Positions 52,040-61,101 of a stretch of DNA of 64,000 bases are shown here, piece after piece. The notes beneath the pieces are model-generated. The model made no database searches, was not told where the DNA came from, and saw only the letters and a list, made by a program, of their open reading frames with translations. This DNA comes from G963676795 sp963677215 (lineage in GTDB: Bacteria; Desulfobacterota; Desulfuromonadia; Desulfuromonadales; Geopsychrobacteraceae). Both the position numbers and the translations under genes were made by a program. How positions within the stretch are numbered: the first letter of the stretch is position 1; each line of letters begins with the position of its first letter. The stretch is taken from positions 3,968,001 through 4,032,000 of the forward strand of contig OY781919.1 of the NCBI GenBank assembly GCA_963677215.1. Reading direction: 5' to 3'.

Positions 52040-54055
52040 TTAAGCAATCAGCGGAGCGATGACGAGAGAAACAACACTCATCAGCTTGATCAGGATGTTC
52101 ATGGCCGGACCGGAAGTATCCTTGAAGGGGTCGCCGACGGTATCGCCGATAACCGCAGCAGCGTGAGCTTCGCCGCCCTTGCCTTCACCTTCAAGCTGGC
52201 CGCCTTCGATAAACTTTTTGGCGTTATCCCAAGCACCGCCACCGTTAGACATCATCAGGGCGAGCAGAACACCGGCCAGAGTTGCGCCTGCGAGCATGCC
52301 ACCGAGAGCTTCCTTGCCGAGGAAAAAGCCGACCAGGACCGGAGCAATAACAGCAACAACGCCCGGCAGGATCATCTCTTTCAGCGCCGCACGGGCAGAG
52401 ATGTCAACACACTTCTGGGAGTCAGGCTTGACGCCTTCCTTGCCTTCGAGCAGGCCCGGAGTATCACGGAACTGACGACGGATCTCGTCAACCATGGCAC
52501 CGGCAGCGCGACCGACGCTGGTCATGGTCAGAGCGCCGATAAAGAATGGTAGCGCGCCACCGATCAGCAGACCGATAACAACCATCGGGTTGATCAGGTT
52601 GATATTGTCAAGACCGACGGTTGTCGCATAGGCGGAGAACAGCGCCAGAGCGGTCAGAGCAGCAGAGCCGATAGCAAAACCCTTACCGATAGCGGCAGTG
52701 GTGTTACCGATGGCGTCGAGGCCGTCAGTGATCTTACGGACGTCTGGACCAAGGCCAGCCATCTCGGAGATACCGCCGGCGTTGTCGGCGATCGGACCGT
52801 AAGCGTCAACGGTCATGGTAACACCGACAGTAGCCAGCATACCGACGGCAGCGATACCGATGCCGTAAAGACCGGCACAGTAGTTGGCGATGAAGATGCC
52901 GACACAGATGATGATGATCGGCAGTGCGGTTGATTCGAGACCGACAGCCAGACCGTTGATGATGTTGGTTGCAGGACCGGTCTTACTTGCCTCGGCGATA
53001 CGGGCAACCGGCTTGTGGGCAGTGTAGTACTCGGTGATCTGACCGATCAGGACACCTGCGACAGTACCAGCCAGGATCGCCCAGAAGATACCGTTGTTAA
53101 GATGGTTGAATCGGATGTAGATGAAAGCAACGATCAGGAAGCCGATAGCGGCAACAAAGGTCGTGTAGTGCAGAGCCTTGGCAGGATCGATCCCCTTGAG
53201 AACCTTCATCGATGCGATACCGATGATGGAGAAAACCAGACCGATCATGGCCAGAGCCAGAGGCAGAATCATTGCACCAGCCTGAGCTGCCTCTCCGGTA
53301 CCGAGTTTGGCCAGCAGTTCTGGACCAGCTGCGGCAGCGATAGCGACGGTTGCGATGATCGAACCGACATAGGACTCAAAGATATCTGCACCCATGCCAG
53401 CGGTATCACCGACGCAGTCACCGACGTTGTCAGCAATGACACCCGGGTTACGTGGATCATCCTCAGGAATGCCGGCTTCAACCTTACCGACCAGGTCAGC
53501 ACCGACGTCAGCGGCCTTGGTGTAGATACCGCCACCGACACGGGCGAACAGAGCGATGGAGGAAGCACCCATGGCGAAACCGTTGATGTATTTCGCGGTT
53601 TCAGGGCTGCCGCCGAAGAAGATGTAAGCAACACCGACACCTACCAGACCAAGGGAGGCAACCGCGAGGCCCATGACCGCGCCACCGTTGAAGGAAACTT
53701 CAAGAGCGCGTGCCTGGCCGTGAGAACGGGCAGCTTCAGAGGTTCTGACATTGGCACGGGTCGCAGCCTTCATGCCGATGAAACCACAGATCATGGAGCA
53801 TACAGAACCGCCGAGGTAGGCAAGTGCTGTTTGAAAGCCCATGGCGATAAGGACCAGGATGAACACGATGACAATGAAGATTGCCAGAACGCGATACTCA
53901 CGACCAAGGAAAGCCATAGCACCCTTGTGAATATCTTCGGAAATTTCACGCATGGTATCATTTCCGACTGGTTGCGCCTTAACCACATTGTAAAGGATAA
54001 GCGCGATAACAAATCCGACTACCCCGAAAATCGGTGCCCACATTTGCAATTGCAT
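52040..54055 (-). CDS. hppA: Membrane-bound ion-translocating pyrophosphatase, K+-dependent type
   Basis: The 671-residue protein has about 16 membrane helices. The three conserved acidic motifs are DVGADLVGKVEAGIPEDDPRNPGVIADNVGDCVGDTAGMGADIFESYVG (shown here as landmarks near 190-235), GPIADNAGGISEMAGL near 430 and GDTVGDPFKDTSGPAMN near 630. It couples pyrophosphate hydrolysis to H+ or Na+ export. The segment GNTTAAIGKG (about 455) has Ala where K+-independent enzymes have Lys, so it belongs to the K+-dependent class; H+ versus Na+ cannot be decided from these residues. It stands next to the N-ATPase genes, which may point to a shared ion economy. Confidence 0.96.
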   Translation of the reverse strand: MQLQMWAPIFGVVGFVIALILYNVVKAQPVGNDTMREISEDIHKGAMAFLGREYRVLAIFIVIVFILVLIAMGFQTALAYLGGSVCSMICGFIGMKAATRANVRTSEAARSHGQARALEVSFNGGAVMGLAVASLGLVGVGVAYIFFGGSPETAKYINGFAMGASSIALFARVGGGIYTKAADVGADLVGKVEAGIPEDDPRNPGVIADNVGDCVGDTAGMGADIFESYVGSIIATVAIAAAAGPELLAKLGTGEAAQAGAMILPLALAMIGLVFSIIGIASMKVLKGIDPAKALHYTTFVAAIGFLIVAFIYIRFNHLNNGIFWAILAGTVAGVLIGQITEYYTAHKPVARIAEASKTGPATNIINGLAVGLESTALPIIIICVGIFIANYCAGLYGIGIAAVGMLATVGVTMTVDAYGPIADNAGGISEMAGLGPDVRKITDGLDAIGNTTAAIGKGFAIGSAALTALALFSAYATTVGLDNINLINPMVVIGLLIGGALPFFIGALTMTSVGRAAGAMVDEIRRQFRDTPGLLEGKEGVKPDSQKCVDISARAALKEMILPGVVAVIAPVLVGFFLGKEALGGMLAGATLAGVLLALMMSNGGGAWDNAKKFIEGGQLEGEGKGGEAHAAAVIGDTVGDPFKDTSGPAMNILIKLMSVVSLVIAPLIA

Positions 54056-54091
54056 CTGTTTTCTGCCTCTCTGTTCTTTTTGAGTTAAAAG

Positions 54092-54664
54092 TTAAACGTC
54101 CAGACTAAAATTATTATATGTGTTCATCGCAGCAAGCGCCCCTTGGGACAGGACAGCAGAGACTGCATCACAAACCGCATCAAGAACATCCGGAAGACGT
54201 TTCTGCTCTTCCGAAGAAAAGCGACCGAGAACATGGTTAGTTACATCTCCATGCTCCGGACGCCCGATTCCAACACGTACACGAACAAAGTTACGGTAGC
54301 CGAGGACACTGATAATGTCGCGCATACCGTTATGACCGCCATGACCGCCATCTGTCTTGATACGCATTCGCCCAAAGGGCAAATCGAGATCATCGAAGAT
54401 GACGACCAGATTCTCAGCTGTCACCGAGTGTGAACTGACCGCGGCATTGACACTCGAGCCACTGCAGTTCATATAGGTCTGCGGTTGCAATATCAATGTT
54501 TCCTGTGCGGCAACCCGACCGACTCCGTAGACGGCCTGAAAACCTTTTTTTTTCAGCCCGATATGATTCAGCTCCGCAAGCCGTTCCGCGGTCATGAACC
54601 CGATATTATGACGGGTCCCGGCGTACTTCGCGCCGGGATTCCCGAGACCAACAACAAGTTTCAC
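54092..54664 (-). CDS. pth: Peptidyl-tRNA hydrolase
   Basis: The 190-residue enzyme releases peptides from prematurely dropped peptidyl-tRNA. It has VGLGNPGAKYAGTRHNIGF at 5-23 with catalytic His20 and the Asn of GNPG, IFDDLDLPFGRMRIK near 90 with the catalytic Asp, and GGHGGHNGMRDII near 107. It lies 15 bp after rplY (ctc), the usual prs-rplY-pth order of bacteria, and is followed at 36 bp by hppA on the same strand. The length is normal. Confidence 0.98.
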   Translation of the reverse strand: MKLVVGLGNPGAKYAGTRHNIGFMTAERLAELNHIGLKKKGFQAVYGVGRVAAQETLILQPQTYMNCSGSSVNAAVSSHSVTAENLVVIFDDLDLPFGRMRIKTDGGHGGHNGMRDIISVLGYRNFVRVRVGIGRPEHGDVTNHVLGRFSSEEQKRLPDVLDAVCDAVSAVLSQGALAAMNTYNNFSLDV

Positions 54665-54679
54665 GAAAAAACGAGGCTC

Positions 54680-55276
54680 TTACTCTTCGGTAGCTTCAGC
54701 CTCTTCACCCTCAGGCGCTTCAGCTTTATGTCCGATAACGGTAATGACGGTGAAATTGACGTCAAAAACGAGGTCTGCGCCCTCAGGAGCTTTAACATCT
54801 TCAATGTGAAGGGTATCGCCAATCTCCAGTGCGGTGACATCGATTTCGATGCTGTGTGGAACTTCAGTTGGCAGACACATAACTTCCAGCTCATGACGGA
54901 TCAGCTGCAGAGAGCCGCCCATCTTTTCACCGGCAGAGGTCCCAACAGTATGAACCGGAACCATGAAAGAAGTTTTTTCTTTCAGGCTGACGGTCTGAAA
55001 ATCGACACAGACCATTTCACGCTTGATCGGATGATAATCGACTTCTTTAAGAACGACAAGTTTACCATCCAGAGCAGGAACACCCTTGAGGCTCAGCAGG
55101 GTATTGATATCGCCTTCGACAGCTTTTTCCAGAGCTTTAGGATCAAGAGAGATTGCCTGTGGCTCAACGTCCTTACCGTAGACAACGGCAGGAACCATAC
55201 CAGCAGCTCTCAGCTTGCGGGCAACACCTTTACCGGTTTTTTCTCTGACTTCAACGTTCAATTCTGCTTGGACCAT
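54680..55276 (-). CDS. rplY: 50S ribosomal protein L25 / general stress protein Ctc
   Basis: The 198-residue protein has the L25 beta-barrel (LNVEVREKTGKGVARKLRAAGMVPAVVYGKD, residues 5-35) and the TL5-type C-terminal domain (GGSLQLIRHELEVMCLPTEVPHSIEIDVTALEIGDTLHIEDVKAPEG, about 120-165). It ends in an acidic Glu-rich tail. It binds 5S rRNA. GGAGGATAA precedes the ATG. It lies between prs (46 bp upstream) and pth. The two-domain form is usual in this phylum. Confidence 0.97.
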   Translation of the reverse strand: MVQAELNVEVREKTGKGVARKLRAAGMVPAVVYGKDVEPQAISLDPKALEKAVEGDINTLLSLKGVPALDGKLVVLKEVDYHPIKREMVCVDFQTVSLKEKTSFMVPVHTVGTSAGEKMGGSLQLIRHELEVMCLPTEVPHSIEIDVTALEIGDTLHIEDVKAPEGADLVFDVNFTVITVIGHKAEAPEGEEAEATEE

Positions 55277-55321
55277 TTATTTATCCTCCATCTTTGAGTA
55301 ATCGTTAGATCCTGTAGATCT

Positions 55322-56281
55322 TTATACAAACAATGAGCTGACAGATTCTGCGTTGTGAATCCGGCGGATCGCTTCGGCCAGCAGATTGCTGACTGTCAAG
55401 CTCTGCAGACGATCGCATGCAGAGACTTTATCTTCTACAGGAATCGTATCTGTAACATAGACTTTACGAAGTGGACTTGCGGCAATTCTCTCCAGTGCCG
55501 GTCCGGACAGGACACCGTGTGTTGCACAGGCATAGACATCAACAGCACCCTGTTCCATAAGCGCAGAAGCTGCCGTACAGAGAGTGCCTGCGGTATCGAT
55601 CATATCGTCAATGATGACACAGGTCTTATCCTTGACGTCACCAATGATATGCATAACTTCAGAGACGTTAGGACCGCTGCGTCGCTTGTCTATGATGGCC
55701 AACCCTGAGTCGAGGCGTTTGGCAAAGGCACGCGCACGTTCAGTTCCGCCAGCATCCGGAGATACGACAACGATATCCTTGAGACTTTGGCGACGAATTT
55801 CTTCAAGCATGACCGGTGCTGCGTAGAGATGATCCACCGGGATATCGAAGAAGCCCTGAATCTGACCGGCATGCAGATCCATGGTCAGCAGACGGTCGAT
55901 ACCGGCGACCGACATCAGGTCTGCAACCAGTTTAGCGGTAATAGGTGCACGGGGGGCTACTTTTCGATCCTGACGGGCATAACCGAAATAAGGAACGACG
56001 GCGTTGATCCGGCCAGCTGAAGCGCGCTTGAGAGCGTCAACCATAACCAGCAGTTCCATCAGGTTATTGTTCGCTGGGGAGCAGGTTGACTGAATCAGAT
56101 AAACGTCGCGTCCACGGACGTTCTCACCCAATTCAACCATGACCTCACCATCAGAGAAGGTTCTGACTTTGGCACTTCCCAGTGGAACGGACAGATTCTG
56201 ACAAATGGCACGGGCCAGCTGTTCGTTCGAATTCCCTGCAAAAATCTTGATCATTCCCACGTGTTTGTTCACCTTTAACAT
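55322..56281 (-). CDS. prs: Ribose-phosphate pyrophosphokinase (PRPP synthase)
   Basis: Makes PRPP from ribose-5-phosphate and ATP for nucleotide, histidine and tryptophan synthesis. The sequence has IKIFAGNSNEQLARAI at the start, VYLIQSTCSPANNNLMELLVMVDALKRASA near 60-90, YFGYARQDRK near 105, the DLHAGQIQGFF loop near 138 and the PRPP-binding VIIDDMIDTAGTL near 227. The frame open to 56281 gives 319 residues; the real start may be the ATG of MIKIF at 56254 or a GTG just before, since the first nine residues are not typical. A tRNA-Gln gene lies 26 bp upstream on the same strand, so they may share a transcript. Confidence 0.97.
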   Translation of the reverse strand: MLKVNKHVGMIKIFAGNSNEQLARAICQNLSVPLGSAKVRTFSDGEVMVELGENVRGRDVYLIQSTCSPANNNLMELLVMVDALKRASAGRINAVVPYFGYARQDRKVAPRAPITAKLVADLMSVAGIDRLLTMDLHAGQIQGFFDIPVDHLYAAPVMLEEIRRQSLKDIVVVSPDAGGTERARAFAKRLDSGLAIIDKRRSGPNVSEVMHIIGDVKDKTCVIIDDMIDTAGTLCTAASALMEQGAVDVYACATHGVLSGPALERIAASPLRKVYVTDTIPVEDKVSACDRLQSLTVSNLLAEAIRRIHNAESVSSLFV

Positions 56282-56307
56282 CCGCTGAAATTGTATTTAT
56301 TAATAAG

Positions 56308-56382
56308 TGGCTGGGGCGCCAGGATTCGAACCTGGGAATGCCGGAATCAAAATCCGGTGCCTTACCGCTTGGCGACGCCCCA
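56308..56382 (-). tRNA. tRNA-Gln (anticodon TTG)
   Basis: The minus strand folds into a 75-base cloverleaf: acceptor TGGGGCG/CGCCCCA, D arm around GCCAAGCGGTAAGGC, anticodon stem CCGGA/TCCGG with loop TTTTGAT and anticodon TTG, T arm CCAGG-TTCGAAT-CCTGG, discriminator G and encoded CCA end. It sits between ispE and prs, all on the same strand, a position common for tRNA-Gln in delta-proteobacteria. Confidence 0.97.
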
Positions 56383-56445
56383 TCAGTTTAAAGCTTCAGT
56401 CAAAATATAAATGCCGGCTAAACCGGCAGTCATCTCTGCAGTCTG

Positions 56446-57300
56446 CTAGCCTAGAGGTCTGGCTGCATAGGTAAACCAGCCTCTGGTCTCCGCGAGTTGA
56501 GATCCGACCTTACAGGCAACTTCATAGTCGGAAAACAAACCAAAAACCGTCGCACCACTGCCTGACATCAGGCTCCCAAGAGCCCCCAGTTTCAGCAACT
56601 GCTGTTTTATTTCCGCAATGATCGGGTACCTCGCGACAACGCCCGGCTCCAGGTCATTGTGAAGCGAAGCACAAAGCTCCGCCCTTGTCTTCGCTGAAAA
56701 CCTCGGAAGGTTAGCCAGTTCGACCCCTTTTGTCAACCGTAAACTTCGGTAGACATCCGCGGTAGAAACAGCGATTCCCGGATTGACGACCAGGCAGCTA
56801 AAGTCCTGCGCGATCGTCATTTTTTCAAGCTCAGTTCCCGTACCCGTTGCCCAGGCCGGCCGCCTGTAGATAAAAAATGGCACATCTGAACCAAGCTGCG
56901 CTCCTAACCGGCAGAGATCAGCTTCATTATATCCGAGATGGAGTAGTTCATTGAGCCCCATCAGAACAGTTGCCGCATTCGAAGATCCGCCACCAAGGCC
57001 AGCGGCAACAGGGATATGCTTAGCGATCCTGATCCGAACACCGGTAGTGACCCCAGTTTCAGCCAATATCAGCTCCGCAGCTGAACTGGCTATATTTTTC
57101 TCGTCAGCCCCCAACTGGACCGAGTCACAGATAGTCGCAACTCCATGCATGGAATCATCGACAGCAATCACGACCTCATCACACAGATCGATACGCTGCA
57201 TCGCCATCGCCAGTCGATGATACCCATTAGCGTAACGTCCCAGGACATAGAGACAGAGATTGATTTTAGCTGGCGACAGAAACTTATTTTCAGCCTTCAT
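56446..57300 (-). CDS. ispE: 4-Diphosphocytidyl-2-C-methyl-D-erythritol kinase
   Basis: Phosphorylates CDP-ME in the methylerythritol phosphate pathway to isoprenoids. The 284-residue GHMP kinase has SPAKINLCLYVLGRYANGYH near 8 with the catalytic Lys, the ATP loop IPVAAGLGGGSSNAATVL near 92 and a C-terminal GSLMSGSGATVFGLF near 245. The ATG at 57300 is preferred by comparison with family N-termini (MKAENKFLSPAK); a longer frame to 57312 adds only four residues. It precedes tRNA-Gln and prs on the same strand, the common ispE-tRNA-prs-rplY-pth order. Confidence 0.96.
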   Translation of the reverse strand: MKAENKFLSPAKINLCLYVLGRYANGYHRLAMAMQRIDLCDEVVIAVDDSMHGVATICDSVQLGADEKNIASSAAELILAETGVTTGVRIRIAKHIPVAAGLGGGSSNAATVLMGLNELLHLGYNEADLCRLGAQLGSDVPFFIYRRPAWATGTGTELEKMTIAQDFSCLVVNPGIAVSTADVYRSLRLTKGVELANLPRFSAKTRAELCASLHNDLEPGVVARYPIIAEIKQQLLKLGALGSLMSGSGATVFGLFSDYEVACKVGSQLAETRGWFTYAARPLG

Positions 57301-57509
57301 CACTACACGCATTCACAGAACCATAAGAAATACAAACCAATGCTGGATAAGTATACCTCAACACGCAACCACCTCAACAATACTAAAATTCAACAGCAGA
57401 AGCTGGATAATGACATATCCCAAGATGGCGAATTACCAATGAGGCGCAATCAGGACATGAATCTCAATTGCCCAACCGACAGCCTGATGTCTTTGCTACA
57501 AAAAGAAAA

Positions 57510-57529
57510 GGGACCACACTTGTGGTCCC
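57510..57529 (-). terminator. Terminator of the ftsZ transcript
   Basis: GGGACCACA at 57510-57518 pairs with TGTGGTCCC at 57521-57529, followed on the minus strand by a T-rich run (TTTTCTTTTT). It lies 136 bases after ftsZ. Confidence 0.9.
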
Positions 57530-57665
57530 GTGACGAGGGAGTCGTCGGGAGTACATTACAATGTACAGAAAGCTGTACATCTGCCGGGCGGAGAACCGGC
57601 GACATCACATCCAAACGGTTCTCAAAACCGATACAGCATAAACTGTTTTGCAGAGCAAAGTTCGA
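57530..57665 (-). other. Structured 3' region between ftsZ and its terminator
   Basis: 136 bases with three consecutive hairpins on the minus strand: CGGTTTTGAGAACCG (57615-57629), GCCGGTTCTCCGCCCGGC (57583-57600), and ATGTACAG/CTGTACAT (57561-57568 with 57573-57580, perfect 8-bp stem, four-base loop). No frame on either strand is credible. It could be an extended 3' UTR or a small RNA released from the ftsZ message. Confidence 0.4.
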
Positions 57666-58877
57666 TCAGTCGACCTGACGACGCAGGAATGTCGGGATAT
57701 CGAACTGCTCATCATCAACAAACAGGTCCCTGGTCTGACTTGGCAGATCACGCGATCTTCTTCCATAGCCACCGGCACTCTGTTGATTACGAACAATTGT
57801 TGGTACGTCAAGATCGACCTTGGCACTTGCCTGCGCCATCATCTGGGTACGCTGTTTCTCAATGTCAGCAACAGGCTTTTCTTCCTTCTTGACTTCAAAG
57901 GTATCGCCAAACCCGGTTGCAATCGCTGTGATCTTGATCAGATCGCCAAGGCTTTCGTCAATAACAAGACCAACGATGATATTGGCGTTTTCATGAACTT
58001 TTTCATGAATGATGGTCGAAGCTTCCTCAAACTCTTCCATTGTCATACTGGATGAGCCTGAGATATTGACCAGGACACCCATGGCCCCTGATATATCGAT
58101 TTCTTCGAGAAGCGGACTGCTGATTGCGCTATGGGCGGCTTCAGACGCCCGGCGCTCACCTTCTGCGACCCCGATCCCCATCATCGCCATACCGCGGTTA
58201 CTCATAACAGTACGCACATCGGCAAAGTCGACGTTGATCAGACCTTCGGTCGTAATAAGATCGGAGATCCCCTGAACAGCCTGGCGCAACACATCATCGG
58301 CCGGCTTGAAGGCATCGAGGATACTCATGTTTTTGCCGGCGAGTCCAAGCAGGCGGTCGTTCGGCACAACAACCAGCGAATCGACAACCTCACGCAGTGC
58401 AGCAATCCCCTCATCGGCACGGACCATCCGCTGACGCCCCTCACGGGTGAACGGTTTGGTGACGACACCGACAGTCAATGCGCCAGCCTCTTTTGCCGCA
58501 GCCGCAATAATAGGCGCCGCACCGGTTCCGGTGCCACCGCCCATACCGGCAGCAACAAAGACCATATCCGCTCCATCAAACAGCTCGACCAGGCGCGCCT
58601 TATCCTCTTCAGCAGCCTGACGGCCGACCTCTGGATTGGCTCCGGCACCAAGACCTTTTGTCAATCCGGTACCAAGTTGGATCTTCATCGCCGCCTCACT
58701 GCGCCTCAGCGCCTGAGCATCGGTATTTGCCGCAAGAAATTCTACACCATTAACGTGATTGCGAATCATGGTATTAACGGCATTACCGCCACCGCCACCG
58801 ACGCCGATAACCTTGATCTTCGCCGCTTGATCCAACGATTCCTCAAACTGGAACATGACTCCCTCTTGATTAGGCAT
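57666..58877 (-). CDS. ftsZ: Cell division protein FtsZ
   Basis: The 403-residue tubulin homologue has the IKVIGVGGGGGNAVNTM start, the GTP tubulin signature GGGTGTGAAPIIA near 108-120, the synergy loop NVDFADVRTVM near 208-218 and a C-terminal tail ending DEEQFDIPTFLRRQVD, the FtsA/ZipA-binding peptide. It forms the division ring at midcell. AAGGGGAGGG precedes the ATG at 58877 by 4-8 bases; a second ATG at 58856 (MFQFEE) also has GAGGGAG, so either start is possible. It follows ftsA by about 120 bp and closes the division cluster. Confidence 0.98.
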   Translation of the reverse strand: MPNQEGVMFQFEESLDQAAKIKVIGVGGGGGNAVNTMIRNHVNGVEFLAANTDAQALRRSEAAMKIQLGTGLTKGLGAGANPEVGRQAAEEDKARLVELFDGADMVFVAAGMGGGTGTGAAPIIAAAAKEAGALTVGVVTKPFTREGRQRMVRADEGIAALREVVDSLVVVPNDRLLGLAGKNMSILDAFKPADDVLRQAVQGISDLITTEGLINVDFADVRTVMSNRGMAMMGIGVAEGERRASEAAHSAISSPLLEEIDISGAMGVLVNISGSSSMTMEEFEEASTIIHEKVHENANIIVGLVIDESLGDLIKITAIATGFGDTFEVKKEEKPVADIEKQRTQMMAQASAKVDLDVPTIVRNQQSAGGYGRRSRDLPSQTRDLFVDDEQFDIPTFLRRQVD

Positions 58878-59000
58878 AGTGCCCTCCCCTTTTACGTTAC
58901 GCATGAGCTATCTCCACATAACCCATGCTTGTTTATACTAATTTTAACTAATTTACCAAAACTCTATGTTTTTGACAATAAATTATATAATAATTAACTA

Positions 59001-60230
59001 TTAAAAAAATTCGCCAAACCAGTCTTTCATGCGCTTTGTGATGCGGTCGAACATGTTAGATTCGCCGATCTTGAAATTCTGCACTTTCACATTGGCACTT
59101 CCGTATTTGACGAGACCAACACCAGTTGCGTAAATAGGTGAATTTACGACATCTACCAAACCACCGATCCCCTGTGGCACACCGCGTCGCACCGGCAGAT
59201 TGAAGACCTGCTCAGCAAGCTCTGGCATTCCCGGAAGAATCGAACTGCCGCCGGTCAAAACGATCCCTGAAGCGATCATGCCGTCGTAACCGCTTTTGAT
59301 GATTTCCCGGTTGATCAGCGAGAAGATTTCCTCGACACGCGGCTCGAGGATCTCAGCCAGTAGCTGACGGGAAAGAACCCGTGGCTCCCTGCCGCCAACA
59401 GAGGGGACTTCAATGGTTTCATCCTTGCCGACCATCGAGGTTAGACAGCAGCCGTAGGCCTGCTTGATCTTCTCCGCTTCAGCCATAGGCGTTCTCAGAC
59501 CGACCGCAATATCATTGGTCAGGTGGTCACCACCAAGTGAAAGAACCGAGGTGTGCTTGATCGCCCCCTCCGAGAAGATCGCCAGGTCCGATGTCCCGCC
59601 GCCGATGTCGACGATTGCAACCCCCAGCTCCTTTTCATCGGCGGACAGGACCGCTTCACTGCTGGCCAACTGCTCAAGCACGATATCGGCTACGTCAGCT
59701 CCGGCACGATTACAACTTTTAACAATATTCTGGGCACTGGCCACAGCACCAGTGACAATGTGAACCTTGGCTTCAAGGCGCACACCACTCATCCCGAGTG
59801 GCTCTCGGATCCCGTCCTGATCATCGATAATGAATTCCTGTGGCAGGATATGCAGAACTTCGCGATCCATCGGAATGGCTATGGCCTTGGCCGCATCGAT
59901 CACGCGCTGCAGATCCTCGTCAGTGACTTCACGATTCTTGATGGCGATAACCCCTTGCGAATTCAGCCCTTTGATATGACCTCCCGCAATCCCGGCAAAG
60001 ACCGATTTGATTTCACATCCGGCCATCAGCTCTGCCTCGCGAATCGCTTTCTGAATCGCCGTGACGGTACTTTCGATGTTGATCACAACACCTTTTCGCA
60101 AGCCTTTTGACGGGCTGGTACCGATACCGACAATCTCCAGCCCTTCTTCGGTCATGTGCCCGACAATGCAACAGATTTTAGTCGTCCCGATATCGAGACC
60201 AACGATCAGATTATCTACTTTTCTGCTCAT
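59001..60230 (-). CDS. ftsA: Cell division protein FtsA
   Basis: The 409-residue actin-like ATPase has phosphate-1 VGLDIGTTKICCIV at 10-23, the SHS2/1C domain (about 85-160), phosphate-2 VAIVDIGGGTSDLAIF near 207, adenosine motif IVLTGGSSILPG near 335 and a C-terminal amphipathic membrane helix FDRITKRMKDWFGEFF. It anchors FtsZ polymers to the membrane. It starts about 15 bp after ftsQ. The length and the key motifs are normal. Confidence 0.98.
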   Translation of the reverse strand: MSRKVDNLIVGLDIGTTKICCIVGHMTEEGLEIVGIGTSPSKGLRKGVVINIESTVTAIQKAIREAELMAGCEIKSVFAGIAGGHIKGLNSQGVIAIKNREVTDEDLQRVIDAAKAIAIPMDREVLHILPQEFIIDDQDGIREPLGMSGVRLEAKVHIVTGAVASAQNIVKSCNRAGADVADIVLEQLASSEAVLSADEKELGVAIVDIGGGTSDLAIFSEGAIKHTSVLSLGGDHLTNDIAVGLRTPMAEAEKIKQAYGCCLTSMVGKDETIEVPSVGGREPRVLSRQLLAEILEPRVEEIFSLINREIIKSGYDGMIASGIVLTGGSSILPGMPELAEQVFNLPVRRGVPQGIGGLVDVVNSPIYATGVGLVKYGSANVKVQNFKIGESNMFDRITKRMKDWFGEFF

Positions 60231-60245
60231 AAAACCCCCTTGGTA

Positions 60246-61094
60246 TCAGCCTCTCGCCGTCGATCGCGGCCGCTCGATACGCACAATGATTTTTTCGTTA
60301 ACATTCAGATCTATATAATCAAGCACTTTGAACTGCGGTTTCAGCTGCACATAGATTTTCTCAAGGCGATCCAGTTTTTCACTGAAATGGTCTCGCCCGA
60401 GTCTGATCTCAACGGCATTTTCCAGGGTAAAAAGCCTCAGGTTGCCATTTTCCTGATGATGAATCTCAGAAATCTGCCTTAGCCCCAACCTGTCACGCTG
60501 GCCAAGATCCTCGATCAGGGCAACGATCCGTTTCAGGCAAGCAACATATTCAGGATCATGCCCCTGGGCACGGCCATACTCAAACCCTGTGATCATCGGA
60601 TAGTCGAGTTCATCGTTGCCATCGAGGACCTTGAACACCTCTCCCTGATCATCCAGATAATAGAGCAGACCAAGGTTAATGATCGCGACCGGTCGCCGCT
60701 CTTCCAGTTCAATCGCCACCTGACGAGGAAAGATACGGCTGACCCGGGCCTTTCGGACCCAGGGATTGGCTTCAAGCTGTTCTCCGATCAGGGCGAGATC
60801 AAGATTGAAGGTGTTGACCCCGAACTGAATATCCGAGAGGGCTACAACCTGCCTCTCCCCCAGATGCTCTCCACCCTGGACACTGATCCTGTCTATCCTG
60901 AATAGATCTGAAGACATGGTCAGCTGATAGAGAAAGAAACCGCCGACCGTGACCAGGGCAAAACTGCCCAGAAAAAGGCTGACATGAAAACTACGATGGA
61001 GCAATTTGCGCCAATTTATCGCTTTCTTTTCACGTTTCCGCCGGTTACTTCTAACCTTGTTGGCTTTCGCGCTTTTCGCTTTCAGATCACGCAT
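60246..61094 (-). CDS. ftsQ: Cell division protein FtsQ
   Basis: The 282-residue protein has a very basic N-terminus (RDLKAKSAKANKVRSNRRKREKK), one membrane helix (HVSLFLGSFALVTVGGFFLYQL, about 35-57), a POTRA domain (FRIDRISVQGGEHLGERQVVALS, about 63-130) and the FtsQ beta domain (WVRKARVSRIFPRQVAIELEERRPVAII). It recruits FtsB/FtsL and later division proteins in the periplasm. The ATG at 61094 follows AGAGGTG by 4 bases and comes 8 bp after the ddl stop; the longer frame to 61124 overlaps ddl. Confidence 0.94.
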   Translation of the reverse strand: MRDLKAKSAKANKVRSNRRKREKKAINWRKLLHRSFHVSLFLGSFALVTVGGFFLYQLTMSSDLFRIDRISVQGGEHLGERQVVALSDIQFGVNTFNLDLALIGEQLEANPWVRKARVSRIFPRQVAIELEERRPVAIINLGLLYYLDDQGEVFKVLDGNDELDYPMITGFEYGRAQGHDPEYVACLKRIVALIEDLGQRDRLGLRQISEIHHQENGNLRLFTLENAVEIRLGRDHFSEKLDRLEKIYVQLKPQFKVLDYIDLNVNEKIIVRIERPRSTARG

Positions 61095-61101
61095 AGCACC
61101 T

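Noticed and set aside
53015..54088. 357-codon plus-strand frame opposite the pyrophosphatase gene
   Set aside because: Rich in Asp, Thr and Gly from reverse reading of hydrophobic codons; the minus-strand gene explains the whole region.
57145..57678. 177-codon plus-strand frame near ispE and ftsZ
   Set aside because: It crosses the ispE 5' end, the ftsZ terminator and the hairpin region and has no ribosome-binding site.
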